This document shows, one piece after another, positions 26,512 to 36,732 of a DNA stretch of 64,000 nt (position 1 is the first letter of the stretch; each line of letters starts with the position of its first letter). Source of the DNA: CAJQQY01 sp964564545 (lineage in GTDB: Bacteria; Bacteroidota; Bacteroidia; Chitinophagales; Saprospiraceae). The notes below the pieces were generated by a model. It did no database searches, was not told the DNA's origin, and saw only the letters and a list, made by a program, of their open reading frames with translations. The stretch covers positions 22,986 to 86,985 of the forward strand of contig CAZMBP010000057.1 of assembly GCA_964564545.1 (NCBI GenBank), written 5' to 3'. The position numbers were made by a program, and so were the translations under genes.

Positions 26512-29361
26512 ATGGCTACTAAAAAAGCTACAACTACTCTCAGAAAACCTAAAGCATCAAAACAATTGGATGGTATTTATATCAAAGGTGCTCGTGGTAA
26601 TAATTTGAAAAATGTGGATTTGATGATTCCTCGTGACAAGTTGGTTGTCGTGACAGGGGTTTCTGGTTCTGGGAAATCTTCGATTACGATGGATACATTG
26701 TATGCGGAAGGTCAGCGTCGATATGTGGAAAGTTTGTCAAGTTATGCAAGACAATTCTTGATGCGCATGAAAAAACCTGAGGTAGATTACATCAAAGGAA
26801 TTTGTCCTGCAATTGCGATTGAGCAAAAAGTGAGTACTCGAAATTCTCGATCAACAGTTGGTTCATTAACCGAAATTTTTGACTACCTCAGATTATTGTA
26901 TGCCCGAATTGGAAAAACCATTTCACCTATTAGCGGAAAGGAAGTGCGCAAACATGAAGTGCAAGACGTAGTTGATTATATCCAAAGCAATAAGGAAGGC
27001 GAAAAAGTCCAACTCTTTATTCCGCTTCAGCAAAAATATAAAGATCGAACCCTGAAGCAAGAGTTATCTTTTTTATTGCAAAAAGGTTTTACCCGTTTAT
27101 ACATTAATAAAGAACTCAAACGAATCGAGGATATTCTTGAAGACGAAAAAGTCAAACTAGACAAGACAGTTGATTTTTTTGCAAAAAAAGATTTAAGGAT
27201 TTTGATTGATAGATTTGCCATTCGATCATATGAGGATATTGAACATATTCAAAGAATTGGAGATTCTGTCCAAACAGCTTTCGCTGAAAGTGAAGGTGAA
27301 TGTATAGTTGATATTATTGGAAAAAGGAAAAAAGAATTTAATAATCGTTTTGAGTTGGACGGAATGGTTTTCTTGGAACCGACACATCAATTATTTAATT
27401 CTAATAATCCTTATGGGGCTTGTCCGAAGTGTGAAGGATTTGGGAAAACAATGGGTGTCGATGAAAATAAGGTGATTCCAAATCCATCGCTTTCAGTTTT
27501 TGATGGAGCAGTTGCTTGTTGGAAAGGTGAAAAATTAGGACGATGGTTAGATTTATTTTTGAGCGCTGCGCATAAATTTAATTTCCCAGTTCATCGCCCT
27601 TGGCAAGATTTGACAAAAGAGCAAAAGAAATTAGTTTGGGATGGAAATGAATACTTCAATGGTATCCATGCTTTTTTCAAAGAGCTAGAAGAAAAAACTT
27701 ATAAAATTCAAAATCGAGTAATGCTTGCTCGATACCGAGGAAAAACTACTTGTTATAATTGCGATGGAGGAAGACTTCGTCCCGAAGCAACTTATGTCAA
27801 AGTTGGTGGCATCTCGATTACTGAATTAACAGATATTCCACTCGATGAATTATTAGTTTTTTTCCAAAAATTAAAACTCAACGCAAACGATAAAGAAATT
27901 GCTAAACGACTTTTAGTTGAAGTTGAAAATCGATTGCAATTTATGCTTGATGTTGGATTGGGATATTTGACTTTGAGTAGAAATTCAGCGACACTAAGTG
28001 GAGGTGAAACTCAAAGAATTAATTTGACTCGAACTTTGGGAAGTAACTTGACGAGCTCACTTTATATTTTGGATGAGCCAAGTGTTGGCTTACATCCAAG
28101 AGATACTGATCGCTTAGTCAAAGTTTTGAAATCACTTCGAGATTTAGGAAATACCGTTGTCGTGGTCGAGCACGAAGAAGACATTATTAAAAATTGCGAT
28201 TACTTAGTTGACATGGGGCCAGAAGCTGGAATTCATGGAGGTGAAGTAGTTTTCGCAGGTGATTATAAAAAAATATTTACTCTTGCTAGAGATAGTTTGA
28301 CCACAGCTTATATGAGTGGTCGAATGGAAATTCCAATTCCAAAATTCCGCAGAAGTTTTACAGATTTTATTGAAGTAAAAGGAGCTCGTCATAATAATTT
28401 AAAAAATGTAGATGCTAAATTTCCACTCAATACTTTGACAGTTGTGAGCGGTGTTTCAGGGTCTGGAAAAACAACTTTGGTCAAACAAATTTTATATCCT
28501 GCCTTAAAAAGACATTTGGGACAACCTCACCCTATCGCACCAGGGATGCATGATGAATTGACTGGAAGTTTGAAAAGAATTACTCAAGTCGAAATGGTGA
28601 ACCAAAATCCAATTGGTAAATCTTCTCGTTCCAATCCTGTAACCTATGTCAAAGCATACGATACCATTCGTGCGTTAATGGCGAATCAGCAACTTTCAAA
28701 AATTAGAGGCTACATGCCTAAACATTTTTCATTCAATGTTGATGCTGGACGTTGTGAAACTTGTAGTGGTGATGGAGAACAAGTTGTTGAAATGCAGTTC
28801 CTTGCTGACGTCAGATTAGAATGTGAAGAGTGTAAAGGAAAACGATTCAAAGCTGAAATTTTAGACATTAAATATAAAGACAAAAATATTTACGAAATTC
28901 TTGATTTAAGTATAGAGGAAGCACTCGAGTTTTTTGCAGACGCAAAAGATGTGGTGAAAAAAATCCGTCCACTTTATAATGTAGGATTAGGGTATATTAA
29001 ATTGGGGCAATCCTCCTCTACTCTTTCAGGTGGTGAAGCACAGCGGGTGAAGTTAGCTTCTTTTTTAACCAAAGAAAGAACAACTGAAAAGATCCTTTTT
29101 ATTTTTGATGAGCCAACTACAGGTTTACATTTTCATGATATCCAAAAATTACTGACTGCTCTAAATGCATTAGTTGAAAAAAGTCATACTGTCCTTGTTG
29201 TGGAGCACAATATGGAAGTTATCAAATCGGCAGATTGGGTAATTGATCTTGGGCCAGATGGTGGAAAAGGTGGAGGAAATTTAGTTTTCCAAGGAACGCC
29301 AGAGGATTTGGTAAAAGTGAAAGAAAGTTTTACAGGGAAATATTTGAAGGAGAAATTATAA
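26512..29361 (+). CDS. uvrA: Excinuclease ABC subunit A
   Basis: 949 residues. DNA damage recognition in nucleotide excision repair. Two ABC ATPase halves: Walker A GVSGSGKSS and GVSGSGKTT, signatures LSGGETQRINL and LSGGEAQRVKL, Walker B ILDEPSVGLHP and IFDEPTTGLH. The C-terminal zinc module is intact (CETCSGDGEQ.., then CEECKGKRF). The N-terminal zinc module keeps only one pair (GACPKCEGFG); the expected first CxxC is replaced by hydrophobic residues around ELDGMVFLEP. CYNCDGGRL is also present. The basic N-terminal extension is short. Confidence 0.96.
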   Translation: MATKKATTTLRKPKASKQLDGIYIKGARGNNLKNVDLMIPRDKLVVVTGVSGSGKSSITMDTLYAEGQRRYVESLSSYARQFLMRMKKPEVDYIKGICPAIAIEQKVSTRNSRSTVGSLTEIFDYLRLLYARIGKTISPISGKEVRKHEVQDVVDYIQSNKEGEKVQLFIPLQQKYKDRTLKQELSFLLQKGFTRLYINKELKRIEDILEDEKVKLDKTVDFFAKKDLRILIDRFAIRSYEDIEHIQRIGDSVQTAFAESEGECIVDIIGKRKKEFNNRFELDGMVFLEPTHQLFNSNNPYGACPKCEGFGKTMGVDENKVIPNPSLSVFDGAVACWKGEKLGRWLDLFLSAAHKFNFPVHRPWQDLTKEQKKLVWDGNEYFNGIHAFFKELEEKTYKIQNRVMLARYRGKTTCYNCDGGRLRPEATYVKVGGISITELTDIPLDELLVFFQKLKLNANDKEIAKRLLVEVENRLQFMLDVGLGYLTLSRNSATLSGGETQRINLTRTLGSNLTSSLYILDEPSVGLHPRDTDRLVKVLKSLRDLGNTVVVVEHEEDIIKNCDYLVDMGPEAGIHGGEVVFAGDYKKIFTLARDSLTTAYMSGRMEIPIPKFRRSFTDFIEVKGARHNNLKNVDAKFPLNTLTVVSGVSGSGKTTLVKQILYPALKRHLGQPHPIAPGMHDELTGSLKRITQVEMVNQNPIGKSSRSNPVTYVKAYDTIRALMANQQLSKIRGYMPKHFSFNVDAGRCETCSGDGEQVVEMQFLADVRLECEECKGKRFKAEILDIKYKDKNIYEILDLSIEEALEFFADAKDVVKKIRPLYNVGLGYIKLGQSSSTLSGGEAQRVKLASFLTKERTTEKILFIFDEPTTGLHFHDIQKLLTALNALVEKSHTVLVVEHNMEVIKSADWVIDLGPDGGKGGGNLVFQGTPEDLVKVKESFTGKYLKEKL

Positions 29362-29378
29362 TTCTTTTTTCAATATTT

Positions 29379-29415
29379 AGAACTTCCAGATTTTTAAAAC
29401 CTGGAAGTTCTTATT
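29379..29415 (+). terminator. Hairpin terminator after uvrA
   Basis: Stem AGAACTTCCAG / CTGGAAGTTCT with an 11-base loop. The T-tract is short, so strength is uncertain. Confidence 0.65.
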
Positions 29416-29691
29416 AAAACTGAAGTATTATTCTTTTTTAGAAAACTTCATTTTCCTGACAAACCTCATTCTTACATTCATCAAATCTGACTCTCTTTGG
29501 AGCGCGCCAATTCATCTTCAATATTTTATAGCCTATACATTTCCAAATTATTTTCTATACAACCTTGAAGTATGTCTTTTATTTGCCACCTAATCCTATG
29601 GATTATTTCTTAGCTTTAATTGATCGTTTAATCATTCTTCCCAGAACTGTAAATTTACCAATGAATTCATTCTTAATTTTAATGCTCCAAA

Positions 29692-31218
29692 ATGAACTAT
29701 CATTTTTATCAAAAATTCCTAATACTCATAATCTTCTCTCTTCTTTTCCCCTACTATATTTTAGCGCAAAATAGTTCGAATCAAGAACTTGATATCCTAT
29801 TTCAAAACTGGGAACATTTTCAGGATAAGGAAGATTTTGATAGAGCTTTTGAACAAGTAGAAAAAGCTTTTCAATTAGCTCAAAAAAATAATCTTGAAGA
29901 GGCGATGGCTATTGCGCTAAACAAACAAGGAAAATCTCTAATTAGAAAAACTAAACGGATCAATAGAAACCGAAAACTTGCCGAGGAAAAATTTTCAAAT
30001 AGTCTTTTTTACTCGACTAATAGGAAAAATACAGAGTTGCAAATCGACAACCTAGAACAATTGATTTGGTTAGCAGAGAAGCAAGAAGATGAACAAAAAA
30101 TTGTTGTCTATTCCGATCAAATTGAACAAATAAAAAGATTAGAACAGACGACAGCTCAAAATGATACCCTATCTAAAAAGAAAGAATTTTTAGAAGACGA
30201 ACTTGATCAATTAGCTAATCAAAAAAAGCAGTTAGCCTTTCAAAAAAACACCCTTACTCAAAAAATCAAATCGCTTACTCAAGTTCAATTAGAATCTGAG
30301 TTATTAATTGCAATTCAAAAAAACCAAGTAGATTCTTTTCGTTTTGAAAATATAAAGGACTCTCTTTTGTTAGAAAAAAACAATTTAATGCTAACTGAAC
30401 AAGCTTCGAAGTTAGAATTGCAACAAAGCCAAATTGAACTACAAAATAGCCAACGCAATTTAATCCTAGCATTGATTGCTATCATTGGCATCATTGCCCT
30501 TGGAGCTATCTTACGATATCTAGAAACAAAAAAACATTATAAAACACTCAGCACCAAAAATGAAATTATTGAAGAGGAACGAAAAAAATCGGAAGAACTA
30601 CTTTTAAATATTTTACCTTCTGTTGTCGCCAATGAATTGAAGTTAAGTGGAGTTGCTGCAGCCAAGAGGTACGAACATGCTACTGTCTTTTTCTCTGATT
30701 TTAAAAATTTTAGCAACGTTGCCAAATCACTTTCTCCAGAAAAACTAGTATCTCAATTAGATTTTTACTTTAAAGCTTTCGATCAAATCATCGAGAAATA
30801 TAATATCGAAAAAATAAAAACCATTGGCGATGCTTACATGTGTGTAAGTGGACTTCCTGAAAAAAATCCAAATAACGCTACTGAAATACTAAATGCAGCT
30901 TTAGAAATACAAGCATTTCTAAAAAAAATTAAAAATGAAAAATCAGATAACGGAGAGCCTTTTTTCGAAGCCAGAATTGGAGTTCATACTGGTCCCTTAG
31001 TTGCTGGAGTTGTTGGTTCTAAAAAATTCGCTTACGATGTTTGGGGAGATACAGTTAATATCGCAGCACGATTAGAGTCAAAGGGGGAAGTAGGCAAAGT
31101 GAACATTTCTCATTCTACTTATCAATTAGTAAAAGGAAAATACAACTGTATTTCTAGAGGGAAAATACCTGTAAAAAATAGAGGTGAAATTGAAATGTAT
31201 TTTGCTGAAATAAAATAA
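29692..31218 (+). CDS. Membrane-bound class III adenylyl cyclase with periplasmic helical/coiled-coil sensor region
   Basis: 508 residues. Signal peptide (ends ILAQ), TPR-like helices (30-130), a long coiled coil (about 150-255), one membrane helix (LILALIAIIGIIALGAIL), a linker (EERKKSEELLLNILP) and a cyclase domain. The domain has metal aspartates in FFSDFKNFS and IGDAYM, and NIAARLES with the transition-state Asn and Arg. The Lys in KIKTIGD and the Asp in YDVWGDTVN are the pair that selects ATP, so cAMP is the expected product. The layout suggests transmission of a periplasmic signal. Confidence 0.92.
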   Translation: MNYHFYQKFLILIIFSLLFPYYILAQNSSNQELDILFQNWEHFQDKEDFDRAFEQVEKAFQLAQKNNLEEAMAIALNKQGKSLIRKTKRINRNRKLAEEKFSNSLFYSTNRKNTELQIDNLEQLIWLAEKQEDEQKIVVYSDQIEQIKRLEQTTAQNDTLSKKKEFLEDELDQLANQKKQLAFQKNTLTQKIKSLTQVQLESELLIAIQKNQVDSFRFENIKDSLLLEKNNLMLTEQASKLELQQSQIELQNSQRNLILALIAIIGIIALGAILRYLETKKHYKTLSTKNEIIEEERKKSEELLLNILPSVVANELKLSGVAAAKRYEHATVFFSDFKNFSNVAKSLSPEKLVSQLDFYFKAFDQIIEKYNIEKIKTIGDAYMCVSGLPEKNPNNATEILNAALEIQAFLKKIKNEKSDNGEPFFEARIGVHTGPLVAGVVGSKKFAYDVWGDTVNIAARLESKGEVGKVNISHSTYQLVKGKYNCISRGKIPVKNRGEIEMYFAEIK

Positions 31219-31223
31219 TTGAT

Positions 31224-31253
31224 TGGGAAGTTTAATTAATTTCCCACTTTTTT
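31224..31253. terminator. Short terminator between convergent genes
   Basis: Stem GGGAA / TTCCC with a T-run at 31248-31253. It overlaps the stop region of the minus-strand gene. Confidence 0.5.
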
Positions 31254-31902
31254 ATTGACGATATTCAAACTCTATTTCCTTGCCTCCATTAATAATAAAA
31301 TTTTGAATAAAATCTTCATCATTCATTGCGATACTCTCACTTTTTAGTTTAGTCAAATATTTTTCAAAAAAAGAAAGTGTCTCTTGAAAATTCATTTTCC
31401 AACCTTCTCCTTCTCTTTTGGAAAATTGAACTTTGGATTGAATATAGGTATGTGCTTTCGGATTGACTTTATAATTAATAATTGCAGTTGCCTTTTGTTC
31501 GTTTGCTTTTTCTAGTTGATGAAATTTATATCGCTTCCGATTATCCACTCCAATCGGTCCAAAATCTGCGAGAACAGCAATCGAAATCACATCTTTTAAT
31601 TCAATAATTGCAGTCGAATCACTCGGCGCCATCATCTCCAAAACCTGAACCATATATCTTGTAGAAAGAGGATAAAGTGAAGCATTACAATAATTCCTAA
31701 TATTAGTTTTCATTCTTGATGATGCGACTTTTCCCATTGCAGAAAAATAATTAACAGATTCTTCATCTAACATTTCAACCAAGGATTCAGCATCTTGGTA
31801 ATTTTGAATAGCACTAAAAGTTGTTTTAATTTCCTCTTCGGTATTTCCACAACTAAACATCAAAAACACTACACTAATAAAAAAGACATTTCTTAACATC
31901 AT
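31252..31902 (-). CDS. Hypothetical lipoprotein
   Basis: 216 residues with lipobox MFSC. The composition resembles periplasmic proteins of the NTF2 or DUF4878 kind (IQNYQDAESLVEMLDEESVNYF at the mature N-terminus, KREGEGWKMNF late), but I cannot assign a family. It converges with the adenylyl cyclase gene. Confidence 0.7.
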   Translation of the reverse strand: MMLRNVFFISVVFLMFSCGNTEEEIKTTFSAIQNYQDAESLVEMLDEESVNYFSAMGKVASSRMKTNIRNYCNASLYPLSTRYMVQVLEMMAPSDSTAIIELKDVISIAVLADFGPIGVDNRKRYKFHQLEKANEQKATAIINYKVNPKAHTYIQSKVQFSKREGEGWKMNFQETLSFFEKYLTKLKSESIAMNDEDFIQNFIINGGKEIEFEYRQ

Positions 31903-31965
31903 TCAGATTTTCTGAAAAAAAATCAAAAGTAATCAATAACCAATATTTATACTTTAATTCTATAA

Positions 31966-32003
31966 GAAAATCCCAAACCTTCTGTTGAAGATTTGGGATT
32001 TCT
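31966..32003 (-). terminator. Terminator of the TonB receptor gene
   Basis: Inverted repeat AAATCCCAAA / TTTGGGATTT with a T-rich tail on the minus strand, 22 bases after the stop. Confidence 0.8.
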
Positions 32004-32024
32004 TTAAAGAATGATTTCTAAAAA

Positions 32025-34646
32025 TTATTTCGCAAAATTAATATTAAGGCCAATTACAAAATTAGTTCCTAAGAAATTTTGTTGTTGAACGATAGAAGAA
32101 TATACGAATCTTCCACCTCCATCTTCTCCAGTAAATGCTTCTAGTTCATCAGGGTACACATCAAAGATATTATTCACATTCGCATTCAAAGAAACTCGAT
32201 CAGAAAATTTATAAGATAAACTTAAATCTGTAATTATCTTTGCCGAATGTTCTTGATCCATATTTGTAACTGAAGCATCTGCATTTGCAACTGTAACTTC
32301 TCCAAATCTTGTATTATTCAAACCGATTCTGAATTTATCCATAGTATAATTCAAACCTAATAGTATTTTAGAATTTGGTCGAGATTTAGTAATCAAAGAT
32401 TGCTCTCTTCTATCAAAAATGTCATATTCTAATTCTGCCAATGCTCGAGGAGTGTTAATATTATTAATCTCTGAATTATTAAAGTTAGCAGATAAAACTC
32501 CTCCAAACGTTCCATTTCCAGCTGAAACATTACTCAAATTAAATACAATATCAACTCCACTAGTTTGAGTTTCTCCTGCATTAATAAAGAATTGCACTGC
32601 TTTTACTCCATTAGCTTGAAGAATATCATCAATTGCATCTCCAGGATTTTTTGCACTAATCTGAGATGAGAATAAAATCCGATCGTCAACATTAATATTA
32701 TAGTAATCCACAGAAGCAGATAAATTATCTGTCAATCGATAAGTTACACCTGCTGTTAAGTTTTGTGAGGTTTCTGCTCTAAGGTTTTCAACACCTAAAG
32801 CTACTACTGCTGGATTATCATTTGCTAAAGTACCTTGCAATTGAGGATCAGGAGATCCAGCAACAATAATATACTGAGAGTTAATCAAATATCTTTGGTG
32901 TAAAGATGGAGCTCTAAATCCAGTAGAAAACGAAGCTCGTACTGCACCTTTATTTCCAATTTTATAACGTCCGTTTACTTTCCAAGAGAAGTTATTTCCA
33001 AAATCACTAAAGTCTTCAAATCGAGCTGCTGCTCCCAACAATAAATCATCAGTAATATCATAATCAATCGTTGCATAAGCCGCTACACTATTTCTATCTT
33101 CGTCCACTACTTCCTCTGGCTTGATACCTGCAAATGAATCTGAACCGCCTTTATAATATGAAATGTGATCTCCTTCACGTGATTGGAAATTTTCCTTCTT
33201 CGCTTCAAACCCTAATCCTAAAATTACTTTTTCATCTTGATCCAATGCTCTATTCAAATCTAAGTTTCCTACTGTATTAGAGAAAGAGTATCCACCTGGG
33301 TTGAATGTTCGAGGTGACCATCCATGATCCGCTAAGTAATCTCTATTTACAGAACGGTTAACAGTATAATCAACTGAATTTCTTCCATAAGTTAAACTTG
33401 CATCAGCATTGAAACCTAAAACATTAAATCGAATTCCACCAGAATGTACATTGTCAACAATCTCTGTCTCGAAAGTAGGATGATAACCTACAAAATTTTC
33501 CATTGGTGTTAAAAACTCAGCAGCTGCAACATCTGGTCTCCAATAAGGTGCACGATAATATGCAAAAGAACGTCCAGTACGATGAGTAAGTCCATGGAAA
33601 GAATAGAATGTGGCATCTTTTCCTAATGAGTGTTCCATATTTGCAAATACATCCACTTTTTCCATATCAGGTTGTCCTACTATCATTCCTGCCGTAGGAT
33701 TAGAGGCTAACCAATCACCATAATCAGGATCAGTATCTCTAACATCTCCTGCTCTATTCGTCAATTTTTGATTAAAATAACCTGCAGTAAAATTCACAAA
33801 TCCATCATCTCCTAATTTAAATGAAGTATTCAAATCTGAAGAAAAATTAAATCCATCACCTTCTGAAGTTACACCTGCTTTTGAAGTAACAGTAGTGTAT
33901 TCTACATCTTTTTTCAAAATAATATTGATTACACCTGCAATGGCATCAGAACCATACTGAGCTGATGCTCCATCTCTCAATACCTCAATTCGATCAATAG
34001 CTGCTGTAGGAATTGATTTTAAATCTATCCCAACCTCTCCCTTTCCAGGAGTTCTATTCAAGTAAACTTGAGCAGATTGGTTTTTTCTTTTTCCATTAAT
34101 TAATACCAAAGTTCTTGAAGGTCCTAAACCTCTCAAATCTGCTGGATCATAGTGAGCAGTTGCATCTGAAATCGCCTGATTTTGAGAGTTAAATGAAGGA
34201 ACTTTGTAGTTCAACATTTGCTCTATATTAGGTTGTCCAGTTGCCACTAATTCAGCAGCATTAATATTATCAATTGGCACAGGTGAGTCCAATATTGTTC
34301 TAGGTCTTGCTCTATTACCTGTTACTACAATTTCATCTAATCCAACTCCTTCAGCCAAGGTAACATTTATAACATTTGATGCCCCGATAGTTATTTCTTG
34401 AGGGACAAAACCAGTATAAGTAAACATTAGGGCAGTTGCACCTGGTGGTACGGTTAATTCATATTTCCCATCAATATCAGAGATAGTACCAGTACTATTA
34501 TCTCCTTTGACTACGATACTAGCTCCAATAAGAGGTTCTCCATTTACATCAGAAATCGTCCCTGAGATTTTAGTTTGAGCGACCAAGCTCATTGTTCCTA
34601 AAAGGAAAGTCATTAAAAATAAGATTCTCGTTTTTGTCTTTTTCAT
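32025..34646 (-). CDS. TonB-dependent outer-membrane receptor with N-terminal carboxypeptidase-regulatory domain
   Basis: 873 residues. Signal peptide (ends SLVAQ), a CarboxypepD_reg-like domain (about 25-108: ISGTISDVNGEPLIGASIVV), a TonB box-like EIVVTGNR, a plug domain (about 120-232, with LVLINGKRKN and IDRIEVLRDGASAQYGSDAIAGVINI) and a 22-strand barrel to the C-terminus. There is no SusD gene beside it and the plug is not SusC-like, so import of a siderophore, vitamin or peptide is more likely than glycan import. The substrate is unknown. Confidence 0.93.
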   Translation of the reverse strand: MKKTKTRILFLMTFLLGTMSLVAQTKISGTISDVNGEPLIGASIVVKGDNSTGTISDIDGKYELTVPPGATALMFTYTGFVPQEITIGASNVINVTLAEGVGLDEIVVTGNRARPRTILDSPVPIDNINAAELVATGQPNIEQMLNYKVPSFNSQNQAISDATAHYDPADLRGLGPSRTLVLINGKRKNQSAQVYLNRTPGKGEVGIDLKSIPTAAIDRIEVLRDGASAQYGSDAIAGVINIILKKDVEYTTVTSKAGVTSEGDGFNFSSDLNTSFKLGDDGFVNFTAGYFNQKLTNRAGDVRDTDPDYGDWLASNPTAGMIVGQPDMEKVDVFANMEHSLGKDATFYSFHGLTHRTGRSFAYYRAPYWRPDVAAAEFLTPMENFVGYHPTFETEIVDNVHSGGIRFNVLGFNADASLTYGRNSVDYTVNRSVNRDYLADHGWSPRTFNPGGYSFSNTVGNLDLNRALDQDEKVILGLGFEAKKENFQSREGDHISYYKGGSDSFAGIKPEEVVDEDRNSVAAYATIDYDITDDLLLGAAARFEDFSDFGNNFSWKVNGRYKIGNKGAVRASFSTGFRAPSLHQRYLINSQYIIVAGSPDPQLQGTLANDNPAVVALGVENLRAETSQNLTAGVTYRLTDNLSASVDYYNINVDDRILFSSQISAKNPGDAIDDILQANGVKAVQFFINAGETQTSGVDIVFNLSNVSAGNGTFGGVLSANFNNSEINNINTPRALAELEYDIFDRREQSLITKSRPNSKILLGLNYTMDKFRIGLNNTRFGEVTVANADASVTNMDQEHSAKIITDLSLSYKFSDRVSLNANVNNIFDVYPDELEAFTGEDGGGRFVYSSIVQQQNFLGTNFVIGLNINFAK

Positions 34647-35124
34647 AATAATTTTGTTTTGTTAATAAAATACAACACTCTTTTTTTTAAAAAACACCTT
34701 AAATTAAAATCAAATTTTACATCTTGATCTATCCTTAAAATATTATTACATAAAAATAAAATGTCAGCTAATTAACAATTTATTATTGAGTAATTGAAAA
34801 TATCTCCCTAGTATATCTATATAACCCTTTGTTTTTCTACGAACTGGAGCGATTTTCATATAAATCAAGACTAATATCTTCAAGAAGAAAAAATCAAAAA
34901 AACATTATCATTGTGGTCTAAAATGAATAAAAATGGATTTAATTTCACTTTCCTAACTATAGATTTGAGTGATGGTATTTTAATTCTGAGGATGCTTTCT
35001 TTAAGGGATTTGATGAAACGAAATTTGTTTTAACAATCACTTATATCAGTTTAATTTTCTCTATAATCGTTCAAGGTTTGGAATCTGGCAAAACGAGTAA
35101 TAGCAAACATCTAAACTTTTAGAC
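34647..35124. other. Intergenic region, 478 bases
   Basis: Divergent gap between the TonB receptor and the OmpA/TonB-like gene. No open frame of note, no RNA gene or repeat recognised; it must hold both promoters. Confidence 0.4.
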
Positions 35125-35904
35125 ATGAAAAAAGCTATTGTTTTTTTTTACGTACTTATATTGTTACAATCTTCCTCAATAGCTCAAGTTATTGAGATGG
35201 ACACCCTTTTTTTCCAAAATTTAAATAACGAATTATTAGTGCCTAGCGATGAGATTGTACTTGATTTAGATTTTGAAAAAGAAATAAAAAATGAACTTCC
35301 AAAACTGCAAGCCATTTTAAACTTCATCCTAGAAAATAAATATCATTCCATCGAAATAAGTTCGCATACTAGTTGTGTTGGAAATCTGATAACTAACTTA
35401 AAAACAACTGAAGCGCGAGCTGAGAAATTGAAAAACGAATTATACAGCCTTGCCGATTCAAGCGAGTTTACTTTGCTTAAAAAAAATCTTACAGTAGTTG
35501 GGAAAGGCGAATTCAATCCGTTAATAAAATGCGAATGTGCTCATTGTAGCGAACTTAGCCATCAACAAAATGATCGAATTATGATAAAACTTGTTCGAGT
35601 TATCCATTCGCCTCCAACAAATTCATCAAATTATAATCCATCTAAACCATTAGCTGGTAGAGGAGGTCGTGGTCCATCATTTGACCCAGCAAGCGAAGTC
35701 GAAGGCAAAATAACTATTCGAGTCTGTGTCGATCAGGAAGGATATGTGCTTACTTCACAAACTGAGTATGTTCCTGAGCAATCAACTATTGAGGATGAAA
35801 AAATTATAGCCCAAGCGATTAGAGCAGCCAATAGATGGAAATTCAAACCTGCTGATATAGAAATAGCTTGCGGAACGGTCACCTATGTCATCAAAATTAA
35901 ATAA
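35125..35904 (+). CDS. Periplasmic protein with OmpA-like and TonB-C-like domains
   Basis: 259 residues, signal peptide ending SIAQ. Residues about 50-140 resemble the OmpA/MotB peptidoglycan-associated fold (ILENKYHSIEISSHTS, TEARAEKLKNEL, VVGKGEFNPL). Residues about 185-259 resemble a TonB C-terminal domain (EGKITIRVCVDQEGYV, AANRWKFKPAD). The combination could link the energy-transducing machinery or envelope to peptidoglycan, but no membrane anchor is visible. It is divergent from a TonB-dependent receptor and 24 bases ahead of a WYL regulator. Confidence 0.65.
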   Translation: MKKAIVFFYVLILLQSSSIAQVIEMDTLFFQNLNNELLVPSDEIVLDLDFEKEIKNELPKLQAILNFILENKYHSIEISSHTSCVGNLITNLKTTEARAEKLKNELYSLADSSEFTLLKKNLTVVGKGEFNPLIKCECAHCSELSHQQNDRIMIKLVRVIHSPPTNSSNYNPSKPLAGRGGRGPSFDPASEVEGKITIRVCVDQEGYVLTSQTEYVPEQSTIEDEKIIAQAIRAANRWKFKPADIEIACGTVTYVIKIK

Positions 35905-35928
35905 GATTCATTTTCTCTTCTTTTCAAC

Positions 35929-36639
35929 ATGGAAAATAAAAACGAAATAACAAGACTTTCCCGTTTGGCTGCAATTCTAATTTTATTGCAATCAAAACGG
36001 ATTCTAACTTCAACCGAAATTGCTAAAAAATTTGACATCAGTAAACGAACAGCTTATCGAGATATCAAAGCGTTAGAAGAAGCTGGTGTTCCAATTTTCG
36101 CTAAAGAAGGAAAAGGATACACTTTGATGGAAGGTTATAACTTACCTCCGATTATGTTTACGGAAGAAGAGGCCAATGCATTAATTACAGCTAGTGAACT
36201 AATTTCAAGAAACAAAGATGCTTCCCTTATTGAAAACCATAACAATGCAATTACAAAAATAAAATCTGTTCTTCGGTACTCAAATAAAGACAAAGCAAAC
36301 CTACTTTCCGAGCGAGTTTTTTTTATGAAAAACCTAAAAAGCGAAAGAACTAGTAACTATTTTTCAGATTTGCAATTGACCATCACTCATTTAAATCTCA
36401 TCAAAATAAAATATCATGCAATCAACAAAAATGATATAACTGATCGAACGCTCGAACCGTTAGCACTTTATCATACAAGTGAAAACTGGATTTTAATTGC
36501 TTGGTGTCGCACTCGAAATGATTATCGAGAATTTCGTTTAGATCGAATTTTAAAATTAGAAATTCAAGATGAGTTTTTTGAAAATCGAAAATTTGATATG
36601 TTCCAGTATTTTACGGATCCTGATTATCGAAAAAAATAA
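35929..36639 (+). CDS. WYL-domain transcriptional regulator (YafY type)
   Basis: 236 residues. N-terminal HTH_11 domain (ILLQSKRILTSTEIAKKF, SKRTAYRDIKALEEAG) followed by a WYL domain (residues about 145-215: LEPLALYHTSENWILIAWC, YREFRLDRIL). These regulators often sense small molecules or nucleic-acid ligands and repress a nearby gene. The next gene encodes a GyrI-like protein, a common pairing. Confidence 0.92.
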   Translation: MENKNEITRLSRLAAILILLQSKRILTSTEIAKKFDISKRTAYRDIKALEEAGVPIFAKEGKGYTLMEGYNLPPIMFTEEEANALITASELISRNKDASLIENHNNAITKIKSVLRYSNKDKANLLSERVFFMKNLKSERTSNYFSDLQLTITHLNLIKIKYHAINKNDITDRTLEPLALYHTSENWILIAWCRTRNDYREFRLDRILKLEIQDEFFENRKFDMFQYFTDPDYRKK

Positions 36640-36686
36640 TTCTTCCCCTTTTCCACCCTTGCCATAGGGCTGTCACTCCTCTCATT

Positions 36687-36694
36687 TAACTTTG
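36687..36694 (+). promoter_or_regulatory. Candidate -7 element TAACTTTG
   Basis: Matches TAnnTTTG, 38 bases before the GyrI-like gene. It implies that gene has its own promoter. Confidence 0.5.
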
Positions 36695-36732
36695 TGCTAA
36701 TCATTTATTTTATTTAAAAAATTAAACTTAGC

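Noticed and set aside
29565..29774. Plus-strand open frame of 69 codons overlapping the start of the adenylyl cyclase gene
   Set aside because: Out of frame with the cyclase, no recognisable protein, and the cyclase start at 29692 gives a clean signal peptide.
32025..34646. SusC/SusD glycan-uptake locus
   Set aside because: No SusD-type lipoprotein gene is adjacent and the plug region does not look SusC-like.
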